From Opisthorchis felineus (Eukaryota > Platyhelminthes > Trematoda > Opisthorchiida > Opisthorchiidae), in assembly GCA_004794785.1 (NCBI GenBank), contig SJOL01007687.1:274757-338756 (forward strand): a stretch of 64,000 bases of DNA, in the 5' to 3' direction. The notes under the pieces were generated by a model, which had not been told where the DNA came from, did no database searches, and worked only from the letters and a program-made list of their open reading frames with translations. The first letter of the stretch is position 1; every line of letters starts with the position of its first letter. Below, piece after piece: positions 49,491 to 62,289 of this stretch. Position numbers and translations under genes: made by a program.

Positions 49491-49965
49491 GCTGTGTTCC
49501 TTATCGGTGAGTCTTTATCAGGCACTAGGCACTGGAGCGGGAACAGCAGTCAGATATAACAAGCGTGAACGCAGTAAGGCTTCCCTCCAGGAAACCAGCA
49601 TATCCACATTTACGGAGACAGCGATGCTGCCTTCCCCCGAAGAAAGCGGGTTAGAAAAGGCAGGCCTTAAAAAACTGCACACTCCCGTTGCCCAAGGGTT
49701 GACCGTGGCCGCCACCGCATTACCCAATACGGTGGAAATACTTTTAAAACCAAAGAGTCTGCTGACTTTCAGAATATGCCTGCCGCACAAGGACTCAGAC
49801 ATTTGGGTCTTACTTCCTGCGGCCCTTTCTCCCTTCTTCCGGCCAGGCCAACCCCCTCCAGCCGATTTGATCAGACAGTTGAGTGAAAGGAGTCCTAAAA
49901 AACCCTACATTCTCCTACTGTCTTGTGGGCCAGACTTTCGAATCAAAGGCCACGGGAAGGTGTAA
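49474..49965 (+). CDS. unrecognised 163-codon open frame, coding-like composition
   Basis: Open for 164 triplets, with the first internal ATG at 49624. The product is Pro/Leu/Ala-rich with [20 protein letters not shown] and [19 protein letters not shown] is higher than in the surroundings. It follows the LTR-like stretch and runs up to a SINE, so a gag-like fragment of a retroelement is possible, but no zinc knuckle or capsid motif is seen. Confidence 0.3.
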   Translation: MFAIKLLCSLSVSLYQALGTGAGTAVRYNKRERSKASLQETSISTFTETAMLPSPEESGLEKAGLKKLHTPVAQGLTVAATALPNTVEILLKPKSLLTFRICLPHKDSDIWVLLPAALSPFFRPGQPPPADLIRQLSERSPKKPYILLLSCGPDFRIKGHGKV

Positions 49966-49972
49966 TTTGCCC

Positions 49973-50150
49973 GCGCTTGAGATAGCTCAGTGGTTAAGGC
50001 GAAAAATTACTGACATGAATGTCCGTGGTTCGAGCCCGACCACGGCATCTCGACTGCTAAGCTTGAGCAACCTGGCAGTACCTCAACCCTCGTGTTCCTT
50101 CCCGTGGCATGGCAACCAGGCAACCAAAGGGTCACAGATGAACGACTTGA
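49973..50150 (+). mobile_element. tRNA-derived SINE, full-length copy
   Basis: Best-preserved boxes: A box GATAGCTCAGTGGTTAAGG and B box GGTTCGAGCCC, followed by GCTTGAGCAACCTGGC, CGTGTTCCTTCCCGTGGC and ATGAACGACTT. It matches the copies at 2.4, 37.9 and 42.7 kb. Confidence 0.85.
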
Positions 50151-50879
50151 TCATTCGCCCTTGCAGCCCTTTGTTCAGTGGCCCTCACCCACCTCTCCTC
50201 CTCACCCGTCGAATAATGTATTGCGGTCAACCCATCTGCCAGCCCTCTGATCATCATTCTGTGTATAAACTATCGCCCGGCAAAATCGACCAAAACATTC
50301 CTTCACTGAACCCAAAATGTATTGTCCACGTTGCAGCCTTCACTGTTCGTGCTTTCTATCAAGGCATCACTTGCTGAAACCTTGCTTCTCCTCTCTGCCA
50401 ATGTGTGTTGTGTCCCCGAGACATGCATTCGAGGCGTCACCTAGGTTGTGCACCCCAAAAAGCTTAGGACCAGCCCAAATGTTCCACATTTCACTCATGG
50501 CGTATCTGGTGATCCTGACGCAATAGCTCATGTTACACACTGTGTAGGGATTGTAATCAGCTCCAAGGCTGAAAATGTTTTACTGGGCTGAATTGTCTGG
50601 TTAAATTAAGATCAATACACGCCGATGCGTTGAACCGTGTTTATTTGTCTTATGAGAAACACCCCGACAAACTCCAGTCCTGAATCTGAGAAGGGCCAGT
50701 TTTACCAAGGTCTCTCACGACTGCTTCGGTCACCGCGAAGAACGGACACAGTCTGGCGGGTGATACGAACACCCAAGTTGGACTAATAGGTGATAGATGT
50801 GAAGTTAATGCTCAGCGGACAAAAGGGGGTGATTTCATCAGTTAAGTGCTAAACCTCTCTTGTTCCTGACTAGTACGAA

Positions 50880-53035
50880 CTTTCAGCACAACCGCCCACA
50901 TTGGATTACTTGGAGGCTACCAACCGCAAGACATTCTTGACCACATTTGGACCATGTGGCTAGCAGTTGCCGATGTAGAGCCCAAATCAAAGATTGCAGT
51001 TGCTTACTAAGTACGCAAATTGACTCCGATCATGTCATTGTGCGGACTCGGTTATCCCTTCGCTTTCTGTCAGCAGTACGTGTGCCGAAGCAGAGCAACT
51101 CCGTTCACAAACTACGACAAGTTTCAGCAACTCTAGATTATCGAGTTGATCTGACCGGAAGGCTATTGGAAACGCACCGTCATGCTGGTGACGAAGATTG
51201 CTTGGAGGGTGAATTGGAGCGAGTGAAATAAGCTATGACATCGGCTTTCAAAACTGTTTGTCCAAGCCACCGACTTGACTTCATGGAAACTGGATATCGT
51301 CGAGATCAGATCTTATTTCTGCCAGAAAAGTCATACCAGCAACTAGCGACTACGATGGAGCGCATAATCAAGAACTTGGAGAGTGAAAAAACGCAGATGG
51401 ATTTGGAAGACCCAGAAGATTGGAAATGCGTTCGCTTCAAGTAACTACCAAGCCTTGTTTCAGTTGATTCTATCAATTAGCTAAAATACAGGTGACTGCA
51501 AAACAATGCACGAAAAAGACGGAACAACAATTTATTCACAAAGTCGTCAGCTTGAGCGCTCGGCTGAATACTTCAAAGAACAGTTCAAGTGACCTTCTTC
51601 AACAAAAACTCTGCAGGGACCCAACACATCTCAACAGAACATCGACACCAGACCGCCGTCAACAACATAATTTGAGCGTGAACCATCATTCCTCCAACGC
51701 GACAAGGCACCCAGCCGGATGGTCTCCACCCTGCACTTTTCAGAGATGATAATGAAGCCATGGTGAATATTCTGATGAGTCTACTTCAGAAGGTTTCAAA
51801 CGAAAACAAAAAACCAGTGGAATGGAGCGCCTCAACCATGGTTGCAGTCGCCTAAAAGGACACAGGAACGTCATGCGAAAAACGCCATGGAATCAACCTG
51901 GTGTCCGTCGCATCCAAGGTGCTCTCAGTCCAGGGTCGATCTATTGCCGGGAGACAAGCTCATGAGAATCAAACAAGTTTTCGCCCTACTGAGGGTGCGT
52001 CGACCAAATCTTCACCTTGAGAAAGCTCTTGAATGGCGTCACTCCTTAAGACGTCCAAAGCTAGCCATTTTTCTCAATCTGAGACTCTGTCGATCGTCAA
52101 AAATCTGTCGGGGTCTGGCGATCAAAGGCGTCCCTTCCAAATTTATATCCGTTATAGGGGCACTATATACGAACTTCGGAGGACGCGTACAAGTATACAG
52201 CAAGCTTTTGCATGAGTTCACCACATCCAGTGGTGCAAACTAATGCTACCCTCTCTCATCTTCTCCCTTCAGCTTTGTTGTCGATGTACTGCTTGGAACT
52301 TCCCCACTTGTCTCTGAAACCTCCGGGATCGAAATGCACCCGAGGCGTCCTCCCATGGGTACTGAGTATGAGGACCATACTGCTCTCCTTGGTTCAGATT
52401 GCTCAAAGGTGCAAACCATTTTGAACCTAAATACTTCTGCTGCACGGTTTGGCATGCGCTTCATACATGCAAAGCGCAAAGTGCCGCTACAAGATTGGTT
52501 GGGATGAAGCCCAAATCTCATGCTTACAGGCCAGCTAATCGACGTGGTAGACAAATGTGTTTACCCGGACAGTTGTGTAAGTCCTGGTAGACTGGCTAAA
52601 GGCGAGATTACTTCGCGACTCGGGAAAGCCAGGGCAGCTTTCTCCAACCCTCAAAACCTATGACACCGGCGTGACTTCAGTTTGTCTGTCAAGGGCAGAG
52701 TATACACTGCAGAGGTGCGAGCAATACTGCTTTATGGATCAGAAATGTGGCCTCTGCGCGCAGAGGACCCATGAAAACTGTCGGCGGTTGACCATCGGTG
52801 TCTCTGAATAATTGGCCGGGTCTCGTGGGGACAGTAGGTTAACAATACTGAGGTACGCAGGGCGGTTTGAGGGAAAAGGAACACTTCTAAGAAAGATATG
52901 TTACTCACGCTTCATAGGATACGCTGGTTATGACGTGTACTACGAATACCAGAAGACCATCTTCCTCGCAGAGCTCTTTTTGCCTAACCCCATGCTGAGT
53001 GAAAGCGACTGGCAGGTAGGCAGTCAATGACCTGG
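50880..53035 (+). mobile_element. LINE relic, endonuclease end through reverse transcriptase
   Basis: Order matches an intact LINE: endonuclease end (HWITWRLPTAR, LDHVASSCRCRAQ, DSDHVIVRTRLS); RT entry block (TGTSCEKRHGINLVSVASKV); then GVPSKFISVIGALYTNFGGR; FVVDVLLGTSP; a decayed YADD region ending in TALLGSD; FGMRFIHAKRKV; and VRAILLYGSEMWPLRAEDP. Many stops and frameshifts split it. It is the longest element copy here, 2.1 kb. Confidence 0.85.
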
Positions 53036-54539
53036 CGACAAAATATGGAAACTCTAATCAATAAACTCAGTCAGATCAACAACTGCTGTCTCCCTGGATG
53101 GGGCCCCCGGGATACAACTCACCAATGGTTAATGACACTGTTGAGCATGGCTCAAGCAAGCAGCCGAAAGTACTCTTGCAACAAAGCTATTAGCTCCAAC
53201 GTGTAGGTGCTCAGTATCTAGAACCAACTGATTACACCACCCCCTCGAATGCTTGGCTGTCATCCTGCTCTCCTATTTTCTGGTGACCGAAACTGTAGCA
53301 CCTGGAACCAAAGTACCCTTGGCACACGGTTTATAGCTGACAAAACTGAACGGACCTAAGCTGAACTGAACTGGACGATTTCGTCTCAGTGCTCCAGATC
53401 GACAAGGTTTCTACCAGCGTTTGTCTCATCGATGACGAGTTTGAACAAAGATGGTAATGGTACACATCCTTGCTAGACAACACCTCCTGTCAGGAATCTT
53501 TAAGAGAGCCCGTCATATACTCTTACGCGCTCGGAAGTATGTGAACACAATGATCAGACTGTGTGCAAAGACTTGTATGTTGTCTCCCACTGAGCACATG
53601 GAGTTAGAAGCACTGACTGACCGATAGAAAAATGTCCCGGTTTATCCATGCGATACAGTATTACGGTTGAAATGTCACTCCAGTTGAAATGTCATCCCAG
53701 TTTCTGAAAAAACTTGAAAAACAGACCGACCACGTTCTCTATCTTCACGCGGTTTGCACCGCCGACCAGAGTAGTAAAAGCTAAAGGTCGTCTTGCCATA
53801 CTGTGGTATCGGAATCACCTTATTCCCAATCTTTGCATAATTGCGCCATAAAACGACCGAAGCTGACTGGATTGCTGCGGACGGATTTGACGCAAACGAG
53901 GTCTGTAGCACCATCTGAGACCTGCGACCAACGTGTCCTAAGAAAACTAGCAGCAGCTGTGGTTCGACGTCCTCTGTAGATAGGCTGACATGTGCGTAGT
54001 GGCGAAGGCGTAATTGCCTGCGGCATCATTTGTGTATGCACTCAGCGCAACACACCTACGCAAACCATGAGAAAGCGCCATCAACCCATTAGTAGAATAC
54101 TCGACAGACAACAATGAGTAGACCCTTCTTGACTGCCCAAATAACACAGAAAGATATATGCGTACGCCAACTAGCGATCAGAGAACCAAGACGACTTAGC
54201 TGTCGCGGTGTCTGCAACCAGAACAAGTGCAACGTACAATAGTGTGTGCAGCCGACATATAGCTGACTTCCACGTATTTTCCCAGAACGTGCCTTAATTA
54301 AACAATGACTAATACACAAAATGTACCCAAACCACTAGTGAACTAGCAACTGCAGGACAGGACAGATCAAACACTTGTTGAGCCACTTCAATATAGAGAT
54401 GTTGGGAAGGCCTCCATCCATCAGATGGGCTGGCACCAATCACCGCTGAACCGATGAAAACTACCTTTTAATAGCAGTGCCCGCTGTTCTTGTTACACTT
54501 CGTCACTGATGAAATAATGAGGCGAACGCTGAAAGGTCT
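53036..54539. other. intergenic, nothing firmly recognised
   Basis: Overlapping minus-strand frames at 53675-54319 look mildly coding (for example DGATDLVCVKSVRSNP), but shift frame repeatedly and match no family I know; they may be a further decayed element. Confidence 0.35.
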
Positions 54540-55480
54540 TCATACCCCGGCGTTCAAATCATTTCTGGTGAGAAACTTGTCCATCTGAACTACTCAGATG
54601 TCGTCTTCATCTTTGAACACGAAGGTAATGCACAAGCTGCCAACCATCACACCTTCAAGGTTCAAAGTCATGCTTCATCAGCCGTAAGAACCGCGTACTT
54701 GTCGCACAGTGGTTGTAGCTGCCACAGTTTCGATCACCGATGATTTGTGGAGGTGGGGTAGGTAGCTGAACATACCTCTTACAATTCAAGGATAATCACT
54801 GGAGATTGTGAAAATTTTTACAAACCTCGATAATTGTATTAGCTCTCATGGAAGTGTGTCTGATGAAGTCAGCGAACGAATCTCAAAGGCCACAATGACA
54901 CTTGCTAATTTGCGTCACCTGTGGCGTCAAAATAGAATATAAATGGATCTCAAGGGTCGCGTGTGCAAGGCGACAGTAAGGGCTGTGTTGTTGTACGGTT
55001 GCGAAACATGGCCTCTGCTGACAGGTAACATAAGGCGTCTTCAGGTTTTTGGCCACCGATGAGTTAGAAGCGTTGGTGGTGTCGGTTGGCGTCAACGAAT
55101 TCGTAACGAGGTAATTAGAAACCGGGTGTTGGGTTGTGTAGCAGGTATCTCAGCACCATCAGCTGCGGTGGCTCGGTTATGTGCTATGCATAGCGAAACA
55201 CTGTCTACCAAAACGAGTGTTGTTCTCCGTGCATCCTTCAGAATGGCACAAACCGCCAGGTGAACAACGTATGACTTGGCAGAAGGGTGCGAAAGAGATT
55301 ATGAAGAGTTTGGATATTGTTGGTGTTGTAAAACTTCCAGGATGGGGTCCCAGTGACCCCTCCCGCAATTGCCTGGAAACACTGCAAGAAATGGCGGCTG
55401 GTCGATGTCGGCGGCGATCATGCTTTCAGTTTCTGAGGATTATCCGACTAAGCGTTTGGAGATGAAGGTACCTCAGAATC
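54540..55480 (+). mobile_element. RTE-like LINE relic, 3' part of RT
   Basis: LNYSDVVFIFEHEG is a decayed LDYADDIVLIFEEE catalytic block. Then SVSDEVSERISKATMTLANL and RHLWRQN, and [15 protein letters not shown]. It ends with the C-terminal segment RPGWGPSDPSRNCLETLQ-like (about 55345-55395). In-frame stops occur. Confidence 0.8.
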
Positions 55481-56089
55481 GTTGCGAGAGGACAGCACCA
55501 AGTCTACTCCATAATTCACTCTTTTCTTTTCTTTTCACTTTCCTGGGACAACAGTTATGAAGGCCGCAAAAATTATACGGTGTTCATAAGCGCGATTTTA
55601 ATGGCTAAAGAGAGCCGCTGAAGAACAGACCACATATAACTGACACTGTTAAAAATTACATATGCATTAGGCTGTTCATCTAGAAAAAAGTTCACCGTAA
55701 CCCACAATCTGTGAACGCTTCACTATTTTCCAGTCCCTGCAATACATGCGACCAGCAACGGATTTTAACAACAGAATTCAACATCTGCGCCCCAAACTGA
55801 CCCTACGGGAAAACCTGACAATTATCGGTACAAACAAACAATGTTAGTTCAAATAATTTCGGGAATTGTGGGGCTGTTAACACTTGAGAAGACTCTTGAA
55901 GACTTGAATACTCTTCAACCATAGATGCAAATGATGTGACGTAGCATGCCGTCAGCAGCAGGGAACTAAGATATAGAAACGTTATGGGGCTTATTTTGAA
56001 GCGAGCCATCTTAAACCACCAAAAACTTGATATCCCAAGTGCAACACCGATTTTTCCCAAACTGTTCTGGCGTGGCGCGCTTGCTTGTA

Positions 56090-57150
56090 TTCACCGACAG
56101 CTTACCCCAGGCTAAGGACGAAGTGCCCTTATCGGATGCCATATTTCTCGACTTCTAAAATGCATTAAATAGAGGCCCACACGTTCCGCTCCTCCACGAG
56201 CTCGAGGCTTAAGGGACTCAAGGGAAAATTCTACGCTCGATTAAGGCGTCCCCATCAGACATAACGCCCCGAGTGAAAGTAGGCTCGACCTACATCTCTC
56301 CGGCGCTGGTCTCCGTTGGAGTCCCTCAAGGATCTGTTTTCAGACCACTTCTGTTTCTTATCTACGTCAACGGACTTACAGATGTTCTTTCAAGTCCATG
56401 TCTACTTTTTGGGGAAGATTTGAACTTATGTGGTTCGAATGCCAGTGTCCTCCAAATGGATGTAGACGCTGCGGTGATTGCTGGACTGGTACCTCCCTCT
56501 GAGCGCCCATATGCCATTCCGAGCATATTCAGCGAACGCCTTTGTCGTGCACGGTGAGAATGGTCCAGAAGATATCACGAGGTTAGATAACAATAAGGAT
56601 TTACGTATTTGGCTCTCCTCAACCATGTCTTTCTCAATGCATCATGAAAGATCGGTTCAAAGGCGTTCGTTGTTCCACAGATGACTCGGCGCACCCTCCC
56701 ACCTATCACTCGCACGAACTCCCAGACACTCCATGGGGCCTACGTCTGACCGCTTCTTGAATATGCCGACCAGGTTGCCTACTCAGAAAGCAAGGAGGAC
56801 GTAACCCTCATTGAGCGTATCCAACTAGCCGCCATGAAAATGGTCCCCGGCCTTAAGTACCTGGACTCTGAATCCTTTGCTTGACCTCTTTTCACTGGAG
56901 TATCGTCGCCTCCGAGGAGACCCAATACTTAATTATACCCTGTATAAACAAGGCTTGTCCAACAGTTTTTCACTCAACTAATACTCCAAGGGAACATAGG
57001 AAGATTTCCTGGGTCAGAGCGTACAGCGTTATTAGGCACCAGTTTTTCTCATTCTGGTTAGGTCATGCTTGGCAAAACCTACCTCCGACACTTAATGACG
57101 CCGCATCTAGCCCCCAGTTCAAGGCACTTTTAGACGCCTTTATTTGAGTC
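56090..57150 (+). mobile_element. CR1-like LINE relic, RT and C-terminus
   Basis: VPLSDAIFLDF, then a stop, then VGVPQGSVFRPLLFLIYVNG and LLFGEDLNLCG (decayed FADDLKLWG). Further blocks are [56 protein letters not shown] and RHQFFSFWLGHAWQNLPPTL. Frames change at least three times. Same family as 46190-46725. Confidence 0.88.
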
Positions 57151-58905
57151 CTTGCAGTAACAAGCTTACTATCACGCGCCTAGAACCTAAGGAGCGATTC
57201 TACATCCTTTTCCGCTTGTGCCTTTCAGGTGGAACGAAGCAGCTGAACGACAAGAACAAACGCGACCCGAGAAACTTTGACGAAAGCCTTGATCCTCTGC
57301 GTCGATACGTGAATCCGTGAATCGCAATCGAGAATAAATGTATAAATTCCCAAAAGGCTCCATGACCGGTCACATGCACTCTGCTAGGGTACCGCACGGC
57401 AAGTGCGCCTTTCGACAGTTGAGCAGAAAATGACAACAATTCTGCTCATGCCTCGGGAATCCTGTTACGTCTTTCAATGAACTTCACGGGCGTCTTGTTC
57501 AAATCTAAGAAGAGTTTTCTTCGCCTTTACATTCGACAATGGCTGGCGGAAAGCGGACCTATCATTGGCAGACAAAGTTGAATTGACCCTAGATTTCTTC
57601 TCTTCACAAAATGTTCAGAGATCATTGACTCGGCGACTTAAAATTGCACGACAACCACATGACTTGTGGACTGTAGTTTGACTTCCAAAAAGTCCTCAGT
57701 TAGGTCATTCAGTCGTTTCTCTTTGCTAGCCTGGACGCTGAGGACATCAATATCTCGTTCGTGCTGTAGATCAGAGAATTCTCACGAAAACAAAAATTTG
57801 ATCTATCATGTGCTGAGAGCTTACCACTCCCACGTATAGAGAGTCCTGAAGTTCCGCGTCACTATTGAGGCTCTTCGTGTTTCTGCTCCACATTTACTCA
57901 AGACCACCGGAAACGTCTTCAGCAGAAAAGATGTCGGACTGGGCTACAACCCTTGACTGCATTGTTGAAGCCAAGAAATGCGCGACGGTCAGCATAACCA
58001 GGTCTGCGGAACCATCGTGGCACATCGCGTTATACCACTATCAGCTTGTAGCCTCAGCCGAAGCCAGGCATGTAGGTTTGTTATAATCCAGAAAAAAAAG
58101 GTAGAAGGCAGAGACACCAAGTGGCAACCCGTGTATGTAGGGCGTTTTTAGCCTCAAATGGGCACCAATCAACCGCAACAAAACTATCTTCATTCCTCTC
58201 TGCTGCGCATAGTTACTTTGTAGAGGTATGTAAAAGGCAGCCCAGGAAGGAATTCAGGGCTCTAGAGGACACCCGGTGACACGTCACGAGGAGAGTGTTA
58301 GATGCAGGGCCCACTGTATAGGAGAAGCCCAAGTATAATAACGGCTTGCCATTTAGGAAGAAGGGTGAGAATAAATATGCGCTCCTTAGGTTCTACAACA
58401 GGGGTACGATTTACGCATATGGCAACTCGGGGAAAAATGAGCTTCACAGAGGTCAGCAAGCAGAGGGGAAGCATACGGGTGGAGACGGCCTCGCGGTTTT
58501 GCCACAAGGTCTGTCCCAACCACCAGCTTAAACGTGAAAACGTCGTGGCATTGGTCAACTCACGCGGAAGCACGTCGCATATTTCGATTATACGTCGTGA
58601 CATTTAAGTCGTCCATAGGCTGGGCCTCCAATTGAAAACTGTCTGCAACTGATATCAGATTGGCATCATACCATGCTGTGTGAGTAGATATTTGGAGTGA
58701 TGTTTTGTGTGAGAGGGATTCGTTTAAGCATATGAGTTTGCAATTGTATGTCAAAATGCAAACTCAGAAAAATCAGGGAGAAAACTTTCAGGTTATCCCA
58801 ACGAATTTCTGTCTCCCGGTCAATCCGGGTTACCTTTCGTGTACACAATATTTTTTTGTTTTGCCACTCCAAACGACCACATTGTTTCCATCTCCCACCG
58901 TTGAA
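57151..58905. other. intergenic, nothing recognised
   Basis: Both strands are open over 58298-58607 (101 codons each), which is weak evidence of coding. No motif or repeat was recognised. Confidence 0.35.
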
Positions 58906-59160
58906 TCACTTGCGGTGCATTTCGTAGTGCTCATTGTTCCAAACAAGATTGCTATCTAAGCAAGATATGTCAGTGGCAGCTATTTTTATGCCAAATGATG
59001 GCATTTTCAAACCACTTCCACCGCTTCCATACGCTCCCTCTGGCAACGGTTTCAACGTCGTTTGCGTCACAATTGCGTGATTTTCAACCATTTTAATCAG
59101 TTGGTTTAACTCCGTAATAATTATTGTCTGCTTTGGGACATTTAGCCAACAAGAAGAATG
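58906..59160 (-). CDS. coding-like patch, unrecognised
   Basis: An uninterrupted minus-strand frame of about 85 codons reads NQLIKMVENHAIVTQ, PLPEGAYGSGGSGLKM and DSNLVWNNEHYEMHRK, ending in a stop at 58908-58906. Composition and codon pattern look like a real protein C-terminus. There is no acceptor, start or family match that I can name. It could be a retroelement fragment or a terminal exon. Confidence 0.3.
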   Translation of the reverse strand, partial: HSSCWLNVPKQTIIITELNQLIKMVENHAIVTQTTLKPLPEGAYGSGGSGLKMPSFGIKIAATDISCLDSNLVWNNEHYEMHRK

Positions 59161-60539
59161 GAATGTTTCCAGTATTATTCCGCAACGCGTCAGTGTCCAG
59201 CCTTGCGCACCTTCTACAAATTCCTACATGGTTTTCTTCGGGTGTTTGCTAACTTGCCGCTATTGGCGCTACCTCGACTCTGCCCTTCACAACACGGCTG
59301 CAAATCCACCATGGACTTTTTTACGCCCTTACTTATGTGGGTTAATTTGTTATCCTCCAATTTTTTGCACAGCCCGAAGATTATTAAATGGGGTGCGGCC
59401 TGTAGTCGTCTTTGCATGATATATCCGCTGTAGGCTAGGCTGCTTGCCAGAATCCGAAACTTTGGACGGTTTGCTCATTCTAACCAATCAGGAGAATGTG
59501 CTCTGTCCTAAGTAGCCGTCGCTTACGATCCGCTTGTGATGAACCAATGGATCGAATCGAAAATGTCTAGTTTTTCTCCTCGCGAGTCAAGTCTTTGGTT
59601 TTTGTCCCTGAGTAATGTTCTTCTAATCAAATTCCGGAACGGGGTCCCTTCGGCCCATTTTGGGCTCTTCGAAGAATGATCGCTCACCGCACCGATACAT
59701 CCCGCGCAATTTGTACACCTGTTGGCTCTCCATCATTGTATAGAGTGCAAAATAGTGTTCGTTTAACCAATTGCCTTTCCAGCACAAAGAGTAATTTGTT
59801 CAAAAGGTTATCTCATTTACCGGAACCCACAGATCCTCTTTTATGTCAAAATCGAGGCGGCCAGTCTTGCGGTTAAAACACCCACTATGTCACAAAATGG
59901 CACCTTTGGGCCGAGCCTCAGAAGCACACCCAAAATTCTCTGAAACCATAGTCCTGAGGGGGGAAACGTTAACATAAGTTTTAGCATTTGATGGTATTTA
60001 TTCAAGCCCTTATGATCTCCTCATGCGGCCGTAGCCTTGTTGGCAGTTGTCCAAACGTACTCATGACCCACTGTGGGCGCGGAATTCATATTTTAATGAC
60101 TGCCACTGGCTTCGGATGATGTGTCCGTGAAAAAGGTGAGAAATTTTGTGAAAAAGCCGGTTTCTTCACATGTTTCCTTCTGTATTAGATTTGGAAAAAT
60201 TTCAAAACCACATGAACAATAACTACGCCCTCTATGTTCGCCCCAACTCTAAATGGACCAGCTGTTCGTGAGGTGTATGGGGGAAATTTTCTATCGTTGT
60301 GGTAGTCGTCCAAGGAATTCGTCACAATTAGTAAGTTGTTTTTTTCATGAGGGTCACCACGCGCTATACCGGGGCAGGGCAAGGTTCTATCTTCAATGGT
60401 ATGCTGATCGCTTGATAGTGCCGTTGAAAGAATTAGTGGGTTTATGGGCGGAACAAGCAGACAGTACAATAGTATGACCAATGCTTTTAAGTTCTGGAAC
60501 AAATTCAACGGATTGGGACGGTTTTGTGGGCGCAACTAA
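59161..60539. other. intergenic, nothing recognised
   Basis: Pyrimidine-rich plus strand between 59200 and 59450; short frames only. Confidence 0.4.
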
Positions 60540-60700
60540 CGATCTGTCCGGAAATATTGAGGATATGTTGAACTACAGTCAAGCCATCAGACTGGGTATG
60601 GCAGTCGCGGTACTCTCATCGCGACGCCGTATATGGGTTCGTGGACAACCCCGTACACGAACATATGGGGTGAGTCAGTTGGGGTTCTCATGGTAGTTAG
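60540..60700 (+). repeat. interspersed repeat, copy 1
   Basis: AAGCCATCAGACTGGGTATGG and GTGGACAACCCCGTACACG match 61740-61880 (ATCAAACTGGGTATGAC, GCTGGACAGCCCCGTAAAAG) in order and spacing, by eye about 60% identical. Confidence 0.5.
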
Positions 60701-61439
60701 GATTGGTCAAGGAATCGTGTCAAATTAAGACCAGCATTATTCTAGGATTTTCTTGGGGCCGTCGAGGGCGCATGGTGGTTCATTGCTCCTATTAAAATGA
60801 AGCTATAAGAGAGCCAAGGCTACATTGGGGACCTAAAATAGGAAAACTTGTCAGAAAGTTCTGGTAGAGGGCACTATGGCACGAGTAAGACTGCGGTCCG
60901 AAATAGCAGGCAGCCAGAAGTGGTCACAATTTCTAACTACTGCAGTGAGGCGACACAGTCCGATTTCAAAAACGGTATTCGATATTCATGTTCAGGTAAT
61001 AGGTATGCGATCGATGCGAACGGGTGTGGGCATATGTGATAATAAGGGTTTTGCATTGGCTTACTTGTGCGCAACTAAGGTTGCCCGGAGGTTACAGGGA
61101 CAAGAGATCAGAGAAAAGCGTGAGTGTATGGTGGTGCAGCGTGTTTGTACGATGAGGTGACCTCAGAATAGCACAGTAACCATATAAAGAAATGTGTGGA
61201 GCTTTGCAAAACGAGTTGCCCCTGATGCTTCATACCACGTGTATTCAGTGAGTCTCTTAGCATTTTTTGCTCTGCTGTCAAAGACCTTTTTGATTCATAG
61301 GGGGATTGCCCGGGATATTTGTTACAATCGGGGCAAGCTCAGGCCGGAAAAACAGGCGTCCGACAAACGTTGCTTCCATTTCAGTCTTTCCTTCCTGCAT
61401 TGCAGAAGGCAGAGATGAGAGGTGAGATGAGATAATGAG

Positions 61440-61620
61440 ACAAAGCTTAAATGTCTTCTGAAATATCTTCTGGCGAAAATCTCGTCGATCTGGAATATGC
61501 GGACGACATCGTTCTCATCTTCGAAGAGGAGGAGAAGGCGTAGGTGTTTTTGGATGAACCGTCCAAAGTCAGTCTTCACTTTGCACCCACAAAGTGGAAG
61601 GTTATACTAATAATGTTTAT
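61440..61620 (+). mobile_element. RTE-like LINE fragment with intact YADD box
   Basis: SSGENLVDLEYADDIVLIFE is the RT catalytic block with both aspartates kept. A TAG follows within seven codons (EEEEKA, stop, VFLDEPSK), then LHFAPTKWKV. Probably the upstream half of the element continuing at 62290. Confidence 0.85.
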
Positions 61621-61734
61621 TCCCAACTGGTGGGTGGCATGTCGTCAGGCATGATCATAAGGTTACAGTCAGAATAAAGCAGGAGTTTGTTCGTAGTTGC
61701 AGGTAATGGAACAAGTGGGCGATAGGGTACAGCC

Positions 61735-61880
61735 AAGAGAAGGAAATGAATGGTTGCAGGCGTGCTATCAAACTGGGTATGACAGTGTCATGCCATCATT
61801 GCACTGAATACTTCGGTAGCTGGACAGCCCCGTAAAAGATGTTATGTTTGAGGTGATTGGACTGGGGTGTGCGATTCTGT
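61735..61880 (+). repeat. interspersed repeat, copy 2
   Basis: Partner of 60540-60700, located between the two halves of the LINE at 61440-62760. Confidence 0.5.
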
Positions 61881-62289
61881 GAACAGCGTGATATTTTTGG
61901 TTGGCCGAAGAAATCCGCAGAGGTAGAACAAAACCGATGTAAGATCGGAAGCATTTTTCTTGTCGGGTTGGAGATTACTTTGGGTGTAAGTAATAAACCA
62001 GTTGGAGTGGATAACGGGTAAACTGGGCGTTTGAAGCAGGTATTGCCGAAGGTCGAAGCTTGGGAAGACGAGAGAATGGGATAAGATCGGTAAAGCCCGG
62101 CAAGGTTGAGGAGATATCAGATAGGATAATGTGCATTACCACAACTAGGCAGGTGACAACAAATGACTGAATGAGACAGGATAGGGGTAGATTTTGCATA
62201 GTAGATTAGCGACCAAGCACGGGTTGAGTTTGTCAATACATGCTATTGTAGCACAAGAGATCTAGAGGAAACCGGTATATGCACGCAGA

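Noticed and set aside
49973..50060. Functional tRNA gene
   Set aside because: A and B boxes are present, but the same body continues for a further 100 bp in four dispersed copies and no acceptor stem closes; it is a SINE.
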